Source of the DNA: Branchiostoma belcheri
Taxonomy: Eukaryota; Chordata; Leptocardii; Amphioxiformes; Branchiostomatidae
Assembly (NCBI RefSeq): GCF_001625305.1
Contig: NW_017802603.1
Coordinates: 215,031-279,030 of the forward strand
DNA: 64,000 nucleotides
Direction: 5' to 3'
Shown: positions 48,501 through 61,090 of the stretch, piece by piece
Position numbering within the stretch: the first letter of the stretch is position 1
Layout of the letters: each line of letters begins with the position of its first letter
The notes under the pieces: generated by a model
Database searches by the model: none
Seen by the model: the letters and a program-made list of their open reading frames with translations, nothing else
What the model was told of the DNA's origin: nothing
Position numbers and translations under genes: made by a program

Positions 48501-51066
48501 ATAAAGTCTGATTCAGAATTACCTACTTGTTAAAGTACATAAAGACAGTCCAACATCTTTATACATTATATTTCATTCAGACTTATTCATATTCGTATTA
48601 GTCAAAGTTGACATACTATATTTCCAAATTTGCTGATAACTGCTTTGGAACATTGTGGAGTATTAAACACTGTAAGATAGTAGGGGATTTAAGGCATCGA
48701 TAATGTTTGCTATTTGCCACTCAAGTTTTTTATGATCTCAGCAAGGAAAAGGACATTATATGATCTCAGAAAACTCAAGAAATGTACCATCGAACTCATC
48801 AGGAAGGCAGCAATATGTTTTCTCGTCCGTGGGGTTGAAATTAAGATGAAAGCTGCCCCGATCTGTTTTTATTTCCCTCGAGCAGGCGGAAAAGTTGTGC
48901 TAATTGACGCTCCACACCCCCAAGGAAAATTCCCTTACAACATCAGGTACCCCCAGGTTAACGGAAGACTAGGTTAAGTGATATTTTCCAGTGCATGGCC
49001 TAAAGTGTAATTGCTAAATGGACGCAGTGTTAACAACACTTAGTACGGTCAGAAAAAGTCAAAGATGACTTCCCGTTTAATGGATATAAAGTTTTGCTTA
49101 TATCTCACACTGTGATGACGGGATGTTCTCTCGTAACCTCGCGCCGTATGGTAGCTTGTCGGAAAGTTTCTCTCGGGTTTAAAAAGTTCATTGATCGTCC
49201 AAATGTTTAGGATGACAAAGCTGAAAAACAAAGCTCGCGCGGCTTTTCTTGCTTTCCCATTGTAAGTTAATATATAACGTTTATACTTGGGTCTGATTAA
49301 ATCTTTAATTGCGAAGTACTCATTACATCACATTCTATGTAAGGGGTTTTGGTGAATGAAAAAAAAAAACTGTTATGGCAGATAATTGGTAGAAGTGTAA
49401 TAAGGACAGCGAGTGATTTGAGTCTGAGTTGCCGACAATCGTATAGGGGCCAAAAGAATAAAACAGCAAGTCGAAAATAAGGCAGATTACACAATGGTGT
49501 TCAAGACGTCATCATATAGTACATGAAAATTGATCAAACGGAAGTCACAGAATCACAAAGGACATACATGTATTACATTAACAGTTGACCTTGAAAACTT
49601 CACACCCCTCCCCACACGTTCTATGTTTTGAGTTGGACATCGATTTTCAGCCAGCATACCATGTAGTGTAGTTCCTTTGACCAGGCTGTGGGTGTTTGAC
49701 GCGGTTAGCTTTTTAGGTTCAGTGAGTTCAGGGAGCCGTAGTGCCATGTGTACTTCCTTCAGTTTACATGTTTCACGTTGAGGACGTTCCTGAGGAGTTT
49801 GTGAGCCGCCCACACCTTCCAGGAATCTACCTTGGCAGACATCAGTGTAGAATGATGTCTTATTCATATCATAGAGGCTCATCCTTAAGGACACTTACGA
49901 GGGCTCGATCCCTGTGATTTTTACATGCTTGTAAGTGGATGGAATGTTCTACGGATAGTTGGCAAACATAGAGCAACAGTGACTTCTAGTGTAGACATAT
50001 GTTATAACTGCTACACTGATATATTATGGTTACATGTATGACGTAGCCCCTCCCTCTAAAAGTTTGGTCAGTTGTTTCCCACCTATTCTCTCGAACTAAG
50101 AGTCTCCTATTACTTAGATATTGCACAGATATCACAGCAGAACTTAAATCTACACCGACAGAATTTAGAAAGCGTCAAAGTACATGGACATCAACTATCT
50201 TGGTGTATAGATAGAAACGTAGAATATTCATGCCAAAAAACGTACTCTGTTCATTACCAAAACAGATCGCTAGACGCTATCAATCCTAACAGGTTCCTCC
50301 CCTCCACACGGTTCTGTCCAGTAGCCCTGTTCTGCCCCTGGTGCCGAATTTCAACCCTCGCCGCCTGTAATTAACAGTGTCAAAACAGCCCCTCCCGACA
50401 CAAGCCCGCCTCTCGGAACCCAATCCAAGAATCAACGTCAAAATTAAGTTGAATTGAGCCAATGAGCCCCGGCCTCTTTCTATCCGAGCCCTTTTTGCCT
50501 GTTTTGAATTTGGCCAACCTACCGACAAGGACGCTTGTTTTGAAAACAGGAAAGTAAATCTACGGTCTAATGAAGAGCTCAGCTTGAGAGCTAAGTTGGA
50601 ACGTCCGCAGTGCCCTGGGAATGAGAACTAATGGGCCCTGAGCTTGTTTTTGTCTGATGACTAGGTGGTCCTATTTTTCTAGGGAATTCAGGGTAAGAGA
50701 AGCTAAAACCAAGAGCTTTGTGATAATAGGAGATCCATGCAGCGTCTATGACTATGGGACAAGAAATGTGCATTGTAGACAGACCTTGTCGTTCTTGATT
50801 TATTGCTTTTTACTCTATTAGTGCAGGGTATATCCCCAAGTCTATTAATGGCTCACCGTAGGTCAGTTAACAACTTTTGTTCTTGTCGTAAACTTAACGG
50901 AAGATACCCGTCGACGTCGTTGTACCAGTATTGTGCATGGTATATCCAAATGATGTTCATTTTGTCTATCTATACTTTTTCACTATCTGTAATGTCTATC
51001 ACTGAATCTTGTAGAATAGTGTGGGATAGCTCTAACTAGTAACTTGAATATGCATAAAACACTAAA
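39574..51066. other. Gene-free interval
   Basis: No recognisable exon. Regulatory-looking patches with AATTAA, ATCGAT and GC-rich stretches lie at 40,500-40,950, 41,890-42,240, 42,660-43,500, and 47,030-47,420 (the last with TATAAAA at about 47,244). A purine-rich tract runs at about 43,710-43,785. TAGCCTGGGTTT at 43,929-43,940 equals a MITE end but has no partner. The minus-strand frame at 41,634-42,203 (189 codons) shows no domain. Confidence 0.4.
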
Positions 51067-51137
51067 GCAAACAAAGAAGCAAACAAACAAACAAACAAAA
51101 CGAACGAACAAACAAACAAACAAACAAACAAGCAAAC
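51067..51137. repeat. Interrupted (CAAA)n microsatellite
   Basis: CAAA units with GAAC and AAGC interruptions over about 70 bp. Minus-strand translation gives a Cys-Leu-Phe-Val repeat peptide that is an artefact. Confidence 0.95.
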
Positions 51138-54100
51138 TGAAGAGTGGACCCTAAATGCTCTGTAGGAAATTTTGACTTTTGTCCACTATGACTCGCAAAC
51201 AGTCCGTAGTGGTTTAATACCTCTTGAAACCCAAAACGGTACAAAATGTATGACAACCTTTTGTATGAATACCTGTGTCTAGTGACGTTTTGTCTGTACA
51301 CATGGAGGAGGCACTAAATGTACTCTACAATGTGGTCAAATATGTACACATGTATCAAAATTGTACCACAAGTGATCATCATGTACGCATGTAATGTTTT
51401 CTTTAAACCATGGTTGACTTTAACGTTGTTGATGGCATGACATTGTGTAGCGCTACAACTCCGACGAAAAAAAGTACTGTATTCTGGATAGACATGATAG
51501 CAAAAAGCAAGCAAACAAACGTATATGTTTACCAAACAGTTGACATTCTAGATAAAAAGGCGGATCTATTAAGTCAGTTTTCAAAAATGCCCTACGGAAA
51601 GAGGACTTTTATCTCAACCCTTATAATCAGGAAACATCACCGCTCCTTTGTTGTGGAAACGTTTTGTCTGAACTGACGAACTTCGTAAACGATTTTATCA
51701 CCTGACCGGCTACAAAAGACCAGGGGAGGAGAATTTCTGCTGCGGGACGGACGAGATAAACACCAGACCACCGACACTGACACAATCTTTGTCATCATCT
51801 CTGTAACTATTCCTCAGAAAGGACCGAGCTAAGTCCAAATAAAACACAGTACATCAATGTTGTTCTTGTGTTTCATGACCGCAATGAAAGTTGGCAAGAA
51901 AAGAGTTTAAATGGCAAAACTGTGCAATAAAGCTAAAGCCCAACCTTTTGTGCTTTTGTCACAATTACTCTTAATTAGCCCATTTGTCTCACGGAACTTC
52001 ACCTGTATGTGGCAGATCAGACGAGATACGCGCTAAAAGGACGGCGAAAATTCCCTGGGGCGGCGGGAGTGATAACAGAAGACGGATGAGCCCGAATGTT
52101 CCCTCCCACCTGTCGTGCTATCCCAGTAAACAGTCCACCCCCCTCCCCACTCCGTCATCACGGCATGGCGGCTCTTTTTGATCTGACGTACCTTTCAACA
52201 AAACTGTAATTTTTCTTAAATACAATTAGGCTCGGCCTGTATCTGTACAAGACATCACGACTCCCGAGCCTTTAAATGAATTGTCATAAAATTTTCTCGG
52301 TTTGAGGGCTCTTGTTTCAGATAGATGCCCGTGATATATGTAACCTTTTATTGACCTCAGTTCTTCCCCTCAACCCGCGGTCGCCGGTCTCTACTTCGTC
52401 GTAATAAATTGCAGGAGATAATTTTATTTTTGTGTAAAAGCTCGGTAATAAACTCGAAATGAATTCTTTATCTCGTAAGCGCGATCTGATATCTACAGCA
52501 TAAAAACGGACGGGGAAACTTTTCAGTTTTTTAACAAACCTGTATTTAGGAATTCATGACAAACGATGCTTGTATGGAAAATTTGTCAAAACTTATCAGC
52601 TGTAAACATGAAACAATCTGTGTTCCAAGATATAAAAGCAATTCTATAGTTATTATCACCGAAGTCTAAATACAAAATAGAGAAGACAAAACTTTTTAGT
52701 AGGCAAAACCAAATTGGTCATCGGAGGCATCGATAGAATCTCGAAGTGAAAATGAGACATTTATTGTTGCTGATGTGTAAAGGGCATCACACGGGTTCTT
52801 AATGTTGTGTCTTCAAAGTAAGGGTCTCGCCCTTTCATCAAAGTGCCGGTGGATTATAGATCTGTGTGCCCCGTGTCACTTCTCGGGCGACACTTCTGTC
52901 ATTTAGAACGTGAGATAACATCGTTAGGCTGGGCGGGTCGTGTCTTCTTAAGTACATCTCCGACGTGGACTCCCACTCTTTGTATGTGGGCTTTACTTTC
53001 AATTTCCCAAATCACAGTAGAAGACTGTTACAAATTAGGTAACTTTTATGTGATTTATAGCCGTGTAGGTGTGGACTGGTTGTGTGTGGGATTCCCGTCA
53101 TCCTTTGCGCGGCGATGAACTTCTGTAGTTCAATAGTTCATGTCTACGAACATCCCCTTTTACTGACGGCCTTCACTTTCTTCAAACTATGAATTAAAGC
53201 TCAAAACTGCAAAGACAAGTGTAAAACGTTATCTGATTTTATTTTACAACAAAGGATACCTTTATGGCGCATAACTAGCTCTGTATCTGTGTAAGTGGTT
53301 TACTTTTTCTTCGCGTCAGGATGTTTTCTGTGGTAAGATTGCGTCACGACAGAAACATCTATAACTGCCATGCCCCCCGGAATTCACCTACATGTTTTGG
53401 GTTCGTGGCCAATGTAAATATTTGGATTCATATTAAACAAGAATTGGCTGCTAGAATACCGCAATAAAACGAATCTGTCAACCGGACGATAAAAGAGATT
53501 CCCGACAATTAAGCTAAATAAATGGTGACGATGGAAAATGAACGGAAAGCTTAAACAGTGAGTGACGATGACGTGCTCAGGAAACAAACCCGCGACCCTT
53601 GGTTGAGAGCGGCCAGCTGCCGCCGTGAGATGCACCCCTCTCGGTTGTCTTCCTTGCGGTCTTTGCATCTTGTCAGGCGGCGGGCCTGACAGCCATTAAG
53701 CAGGCGAGCGCTCAGGCGAGTGATGCCTTTTGAAAGATGCTTCTAGTTAATGCTCTATTTGATTGCGCCTATTCTTCAATATTGCCGGCTTTACGACAAT
53801 TTACTGGCCCGCGTTAATAGACTGAACTGAGCGTAGACATGCCGCGGAGTGATGGCGTGATAAAAAGCAGAGTTTTGCCCATTATAGTTCAAGTTGGGCA
53901 TATTTCTGGGAGTCGTGTATTCCGAGTCCATCCGGTGTAAGCGATGAAACCCTATCTGCAAGGTTACCACTGTGAGATGTAGACCACATCCTTTCAGGCG
54001 TATTTCTCTCTGCTTATATTTATGGCTGCATACCAGACACAACTTTTCTGAAGGCGTTCCGATCTCCGGATGATAAGTAGCCGCGGCGACGCCACGGATA

Positions 54101-57100
54101 ATTTTACCTGACAGAGCGGCTAGCGTGGCCGGGTTGACTGCACCCCCTATCTTTCCCCTAACGCGCTGTAGCAGAAAAGTTGACGAAGCACCGGCGCCAG
54201 CCCCAATTTTGGGTGGCAAGGCTCTCCTTTCATCTCACCTACCGCACAATCGGCAACCATTTGAAACATTTCGACCCGGAGTCTGAGCGTTTTGACCCTC
54301 CCCTAACTTGGCAACACAGTCAGAAAGAACCGGCACGGGACGAACTGTAATTGTTTGAAAGTACGCCAACGCGCAAAGTGAGGTAACCGCGCTGCCATTG
54401 TTTGCAAAGATTTTTTCTGTATCTTTAACAGACGTTGTAAACCCACTCTAGCCTATAATTGTTAATAGTCGCTGTTAATACACCTATCTAGCGAGATAAA
54501 GATCACACCCAGACAAAAAGCAAAATATGTGCACCATTGTTAGGGCTTGTACGGAAGGCGTCGCGGGCGCCAAGCCGACGGACACGGGTTGCGACTCCGA
54601 AAATCGCCCGAAGGCCCGAGCTGAACTTTCCGTGAACCCGAGTACCTTGTGTCTCACCCCCGTGCCACCGTGAAGCGAGGTCCGGCCGACTACCGCCAGC
54701 CTGAGACGGCCCGGCAGACAAGGGAGCGATTTTTAATTGGGACTAGATAAGGGTAACGAGTGAAGGCAAGGGGCGACGGCCACGGTGTCTCCGTCCAGTC
54801 TAGCAGGCGAGCCAGGGCAGCGGAAAATTAACTTCGAGCCAGACAAACTCTTTATGGGCAAAACGGTTAACGCCTTCTCAAGTTTTAATAGCGCGTGAAG
54901 CCAACCCCATTGTGGGGAAACGTTAATAAAATTCTTCATCGAGAAAATAGTTGGCTCTGTGCATTGGGCAAAAATGGCCAATTTTGCAGCTGCTTTCACG
55001 CACTATGATTTCTGACGGTTTGACGATCATAACTTCATGCAGAGTTTTTTTTCGCGCGCTCGTTAACAGCACGAAACGAAGAGACGCACTTTGCTGTTGT
55101 CAGGCAGGTTGACAGACTTGCGTGCAGACGATGTCTTGGCCCTTGACAACCAAAAAGGCGGGAAAGATCAAACATTCCGTCTGAGCAGACATGTTTGGAG
55201 ATCATTAATTCGTCAGTTCAGCTGTACACTCATGTGTTGTCCAACAAGGCTGTCATTCTATATTACCTGATGATATTTGACGGATTCATATAACTCATGG
55301 AGTTAATGTCTCAAGGTCTAACATTACCGCTTTATTCAGGTAAATAGACTCTGAAGGTGAAATAGTAGATATAAAACTTAGTATTAAAAGGGTTAAAAAT
55401 CTTAAACTAATCGGCGTGAGAAACAGCAGTGGTATTTTGTAACATGGTTGCACCATGTGGACAACGTAGGAATCCCCTATTATCGGTACGATAATCTGTT
55501 TAAGTATGTACGAAGAATTATCGGTATTCCGGCGGCTTTGTCCTTGAGATTTCCCCGAACAGACCTCCATGGGTCGGGCCGCGTCACTCCGATGGCTCAG
55601 GGCTACTATAGAATCGCGTACGCCATTTTATCAGTATAGAGTTTCTTGTATTGTCACGTACACCTGCCTAGTGGGGGTATCGCCATGTCTTTTTTACACA
55701 ATGCTTGTCAACATCGTGACAACTTACAAAATGTGTTGTGTCTTACAATAAAGCATTGTCTCGTCAAGGATACTACTGACTGAAGCCTTTTGTTCTTGTG
55801 TTACACTTAACAGTAGAAGAACAACAGCGACAACGAAATTACACAGTGTTGAACATGTACGCTAGATTGTCTCCCAAATTGAGCGATTTGCTATTTCTTG
55901 ACAGCTAATGTATCAGAATTATGTTTTCGCGTGAAGTTTTCTTGCAGAAAAAGGTTTCTTGACCGAAATCTAGCGCTGCAAATGGTTGTGTTGTGATTTA
56001 GTAGCCGAGCTCCGCGGGTAAGGTTGAGGTCTGTAGCCCTTTACTGCGGTTCAGACGGCAGTTTTTAAGAGCTGGCCACCTACTGTGCTCGCACGAGTCT
56101 CCCAGCAGGTGGTAAGAAGGTGAGTACAGGCTTCCCTGATGTAAATCGTTCAGTTCGTGGTCTCAGGGCGATGCCTTGTGCACCTACGCGTGCGTAATGC
56201 ACCGTGATGTAAGGTGACCCGGCCTGTCCGCCGCGGACACAATGGCGGCTCGCTAGTCTTGTTTAGAACCGGGCCGGTGGAGGAATTAATTAGACGGTAG
56301 GAGAGATACCGCCCTTCCCATTAATGTTATTGAAAAGATCGATAATGATGGGGTACACAAGCAAACACGTACCTATAAATCAAGGAAAGGGCAGCGCTTA
56401 AGAACTGCCTACTTGTCATTCTACAGCACCCACCCCCTGGCTATGCAAGCAGGGAAAAAAAGTTTCGCCCCACGGTGGCGAGTTGACCCGCCGACGACTC
56501 CCGATAGATAACAAACGCCACCCTTCCAGAGTTTATTCCATGACTCCTTGACATAAAACAGAAAAATTCGCCGGGACACTTCAAATACACACAGCCCCAC
56601 ACTTCCCTCCACCGCCGGCAGAACCAATCTGGTTTGAAGTCCGGGGTGGATTTTGCTGTTTGGCGGGTCGTATCCTTTTCAACTCCGCAAGATCGTGTTC
56701 CAACATTGTTGGATAGCATTTGCAGAAAGACGTGAGCTTAGGTGGATTTCAGGATCCCGACTATCGCTTCCTTCTGCCATGAAATATAGCCCCGCCTGCC
56801 GAGCTTCGGTGGAGCAGAAAATACGGTGAGTCGAAGTTCAGGTAATTTTTGCCAAGTAACCGAGTTCGAAAAGCCGAGGAGATTACCCTTAACCCCCGCG
56901 TTCTTAGACACCGTAAAATCGCCACTTAAAACTCGAACACTTTCCCTCTCCAAAACTTCTAAGGCCATTTGAGCACCGCGCAAAGTAGGTATCCATAACA
57001 CATTAAGGCCTATTACCAAGCGGTGCTAAAAGTTTTCAGCCAGCGCCGTGGGACCCTGAAGGCGGATAACATCCACTTTTTCTGACAAGATCTCCGGAAA

Positions 57101-60100
57101 TGTTCTAACTGTGTTAAGAGCTGCGGACTTCTGACGGGACTGTGGGCAAATCTTCCCGCCAGACATGTTCAGGTCCCGCCTGACATGAACTCTACAGTGA
57201 TGGTCATGTACATCATTACCGCAGGGGTCAGAGGTAACCCAGCCTGTCCAGGACAGACTACATGTACATGACAGGCTAGTCTCCCATTCACGCCTTCAGC
57301 TGTCTTTCGCAAATTACTCTTCAGTCGTCTTGTATAATTCAGTCAACGTTTGTACGGAGTCGTCCCGATGTCTTGTCTTCAGGGCTCGGTCGGAGCATTT
57401 AATGTGAGGAACATCCCAAGAGCTTGGCGTTTTTTTCTATCACCAGCGTGGCTCCAAGCCAGAGACTAGACGGACGTCAAGGCTGCTTGATTTAATGCCG
57501 TTATGTTGCCGCCTGGCCTTGGACGCCATATTACTTAAATGCCTTTGTGTTCTATATTTTTTCTGATTTTATTGTCTAGATGAGAGGTTGCGGTGTAACT
57601 TAGGGCCCGTTAATTTGGTGCACTTGACTGGAGATGTCATTTGCATGTAGAGGTTGGAATTTTTCTCACAGCGTGATAATTGTAGGATTATCGTAATTGC
57701 CCATCCAAATTGTGCTTCTTTATCACATAAAGGCGTTGAAGAGGTATTAAGAAAACGTTCGAGGTATTAAGCAAAAGACTTGGCGGTATCAGTCTCGTTC
57801 AGACTATAAACTGTATGTCATCAATCATTTTGCTTCAAAGGATTACAGAAATAAAAACATGGGAAAATTGAGATTACAGAAAACGCATTCCTCTGTTTTC
57901 TAATGATTCTTTTTCGATATGATAATTGTTCGAGCACTTTTGTTAAATTGATATCGTCCTAGCGTAATAAACACTAACTTCCAGGTTTGTTGAAATGGCG
58001 TTTGAAAGAAAAAGTAGCAGACAAAATCTGGAATCTACTGACTTTGTTCTTTATCGTAAGTTTGGCTGTACTCGCTGGGGACCGGCCGTTTAATGCGAGT
58101 CAGATCGGGGAGAGATGCTTGGGTTATCTGGAATTTCTCTAACATGCGGCAAAGTGTGGTGACGCCAGGATGTCGGCATGGGCTGAGTCCGCCTGTCAAG
58201 CCGGCGGGCCTGCGGGGGACAGACCGCCGATGATTTACATGGAGGGGAGAGAGAGAGAAACGGAGAGAAAAAGAAGACAAAGAAAAAGTGAGGGAGGGGG
58301 GTGCTGAAAATTATGTTGTTGTTGTCCTTGTTCTACGTCTATTATTACGCTAGACGTGGTCTCTATGTGATGGGTTTCATCACTTGGTACCAAAGTATTA
58401 CACTTATATTCCTGTCTAAACGACGTTCAGCAAAATGTTTCTCACACAGGACAAGGAGGCATACATTGTGTGATCAATGGAAAAAGTACCGGAGTAACTT
58501 TTAAATTGATGGCCAGTTTTCAATTGCTATATGTAAGCTCCTTGCTTTCACAGAGGTTCTTTCAGAGCGGCCCTTGGACTGCTAGTGCCCCCCTCCCTCA
58601 CAGTCAATGATCATAAAATCGTGCCTGTACAGAACATGACATTGCGGGTGACTCAGGTAATCTTGGTAATTTCCTCTATTAAGAGCTTCCCCTCCCCCTG
58701 TCCGGGGCGTACCGCAGGTCTGACGGCGCACCTGCCGAGGTGTACCTCTGGGGCGTCCGACAGCCCCCCTGTCTGCGTGTGCCACCCCCACAAGCGATAA
58801 TACATCATAAGCACCCATTAGATCAACATGCTGTCATATCCCGTGTCATTTCAACGCGGATGGATCAAACGGGTGCATCCAATAATGTCATCGTACATGA
58901 GGTCACCTCCCCACGGGCAGTCATCCTCCTTATCACTCCGCGTACCCCCCGAGGACTACTTTTTTTCCTCACTCAGTGTTTTCCTTCCATTACGTTTTGC
59001 TTGGCGTTCTCCGGAGTGTAGCGTTCCGCCTCGCGAGTGACGACAGGCTAGTTAAAGTCTTCCTCCCCCTGAGTCGGGTTTCAACGCCTCGATATTGAAG
59101 TGACCTTTGCGAAGAATTGCCATGTTAAGGGTGCGTGTTGCGTGATATGGATCCAATGTTGCCGCCAACAGCACGTCTGACTAATGAGAACAGATTGTTA
59201 TAAATCATCCCCGCCACGGATAACCTTCCTGTTGACACGATTTTCCCCCGTCTTTCCTACGTGCATGATAGCGCGGGAAACAAGGCTAAGAGGAGGCTCA
59301 GCCACAAGACAGGTAATAGATTCCCTCATCTAATCCGTTCCCATTACGGCTTAGAGAGGGAAGTTATCCTGCTAAGCTGGAGCGAGCTGTCCGAATCCTC
59401 GTCGTTCATCACTTTATGATGGGTCCGTGTGACTCCTGAACCCATCACCTGACCAGCGCCCGCAGTTTAGCGCGCGTCCATTTCTACCTAATGGCCACGA
59501 ATTGAGTGGTGTGTTTAGAGGCAGAAATTCCCCCCCGGGAAAGGGAGGTAATCCAAGATATTTTACGCGAAAAACAAGACCGCACAATCAAAGCCCAATC
59601 AGCCTCTGAGGCGAGGATAGGTAAAAAGCAGAGCACCCTCGGAAAACTTCAGTTCCGATGCCCTTTGACACGAAATACCGGTTCTCCCGCCATTGCGTCT
59701 GTAGGGGAGGGACTATTTCCCAGATAGGCATCTGGCTGTACTTTGAAAGTTCTAGTAAACAGTAAGTAGATACATCTCGGGATAATCGTTATCGTCTGAT
59801 TTGCAGACGATATTTGCGTCATTTGTCAGGCCGCAGACGACAGTTCGTAATTTCTGTGAGAAAAATATCAGCAAACGGTTACGAAAAGTCGCTCAAATTA
59901 CGACCGGTTCGTATGCGAAAAGCGCGTCGTTGTTTAGAAATAGTGCGGCAAATTTGTAATGTTTTCTCCCCAACGATTTCCACGTGGCAGCGAGCTAAGT
60001 GAAGTGTTGAGTGGCAGCGTGTTATTGATGACAAACGATAGAAACTTCAGCCCACCGCCGTATCAGACCCTGCGCGCCCCACCTCCGGACATGTTCCCAC

Positions 60101-61016
60101 CGGCCCTACACCGAGACCTGAAATTTCTGCCCCCTTCCTCCAGAAATCCGAGACCCTCTCTGTTGTAGCCGAGTCGGTGCCAGTCAGGCCAGGGGAGAGT
60201 CATTAGTACTACATTAGTGGCAAATGTGATGGACTTGATAGCAAGGGTGTTTGGAAAATTAGCACCTTGAGGACCAAGGGCGGCGCGTCCTCTTGGTCTG
60301 GGGTGCGCGAGGGCAGCCATATTGATTGCAACGAATTTGTGCCAGTCGCGCCCTTCAGACGCTGCTGGTCGTTACAACACTAATGACCACTTTCCACAGA
60401 TAATCCTGGCGAAAAAGGCCTTTCTGCGACATTCCGCGGGGAGCAGTTGTCTTGATTCGACATCTCAAACGCCAGTGGTTCACCTTAATTTCCGTGAAAG
60501 TGGCGAGGCTCTGTGCACGCCGAACACCCGGGTCATGGCCGGGTTTCAGCGCCGAACATCCCGCCTTTTTACCTGCAGTTTCATGTGTGTGGGATGGGCT
60601 AAGACACAGGCCTATTACACATCCTTTATACCAAAATGTCTCCTCACAAACACGTTAGCGAGGCTTTTACGCGGGAAACTAAACTTTCCGTGTGACGTCA
60701 GCCGCCCGGACAGTGTACAGCCGTGGTGTCTATGTGTAAACCGGATTAAAGGGTCAGAAGGGTGTGTAAACTTGTCAAGAGACGGACACATTTACATTGT
60801 CAAGTTGTCCACAACTTTCTTCTAAATGAGTCGCTGGAGTTTCTTAGGAGACACCTTCACAGGATCGTCTCATGTCTTAGATATTTCATTCTCAATAAAG
60901 TCTACTTAAGACTACTTTTATTGCCCTTATCCCAAGTCACAGATACCGTCGCTTGTCTTTGAACATATTTCTTTGCTGTAAGCAGAATGGGAGATTTTTA
61001 CTTGTCATCCTCTCTT
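51138..61016. other. Gene-free interval
   Basis: No convincing exon. Notable pieces: GC-rich patches at 53,580-54,230 and 54,540-54,830, ACAATGGCGGC at 56,239-56,249, GGAATTAATTAGACGG near 56,281, a 37-bp foldback at 57,241-57,277, an octamer-bearing patch at 57,560-57,740, and a purine-rich tract at 58,240-58,303. The plus-strand frame at 60,322-60,825 (167 codons) has no domain I recognise and no codon bias suggesting a gene. Confidence 0.4.
57560..57740. promoter_or_regulatory. Enhancer-like patch with a perfect octamer
   Basis: Within 180 bp: GTTAATTTG, CACTTGA, a perfect POU octamer ATTTGCAT at 57,639-57,646, GATAATTG, GGATTA and GTAATTG. The density of homeodomain/POU words suggests a tissue enhancer. 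Motif counting alone cannot prove it. Confidence 0.3.
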
Positions 61017-61090
61017 TCACTCACTCACTCACTCACTCACTCACTCACTCACTCACTCACTCACTCACTCACTCGCTCACTCACTCACTC
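61017..61090. repeat. (TCAC)n microsatellite
   Basis: About 18 TCAC units with a single interruption (TCGC near 61,073). It should be highly length-variable between individuals. Confidence 0.97.

Noticed and set aside
5968-58446. Scattered Su(H)-type YGTGRGAA words as a Notch-responsive array
   Set aside because: About eight are expected by chance in 64 kb, and those seen are not clustered.
60322-60825. 167-codon plus-strand frame
   Set aside because: No domain, signal peptide or repeat, and composition is like the noncoding surroundings.
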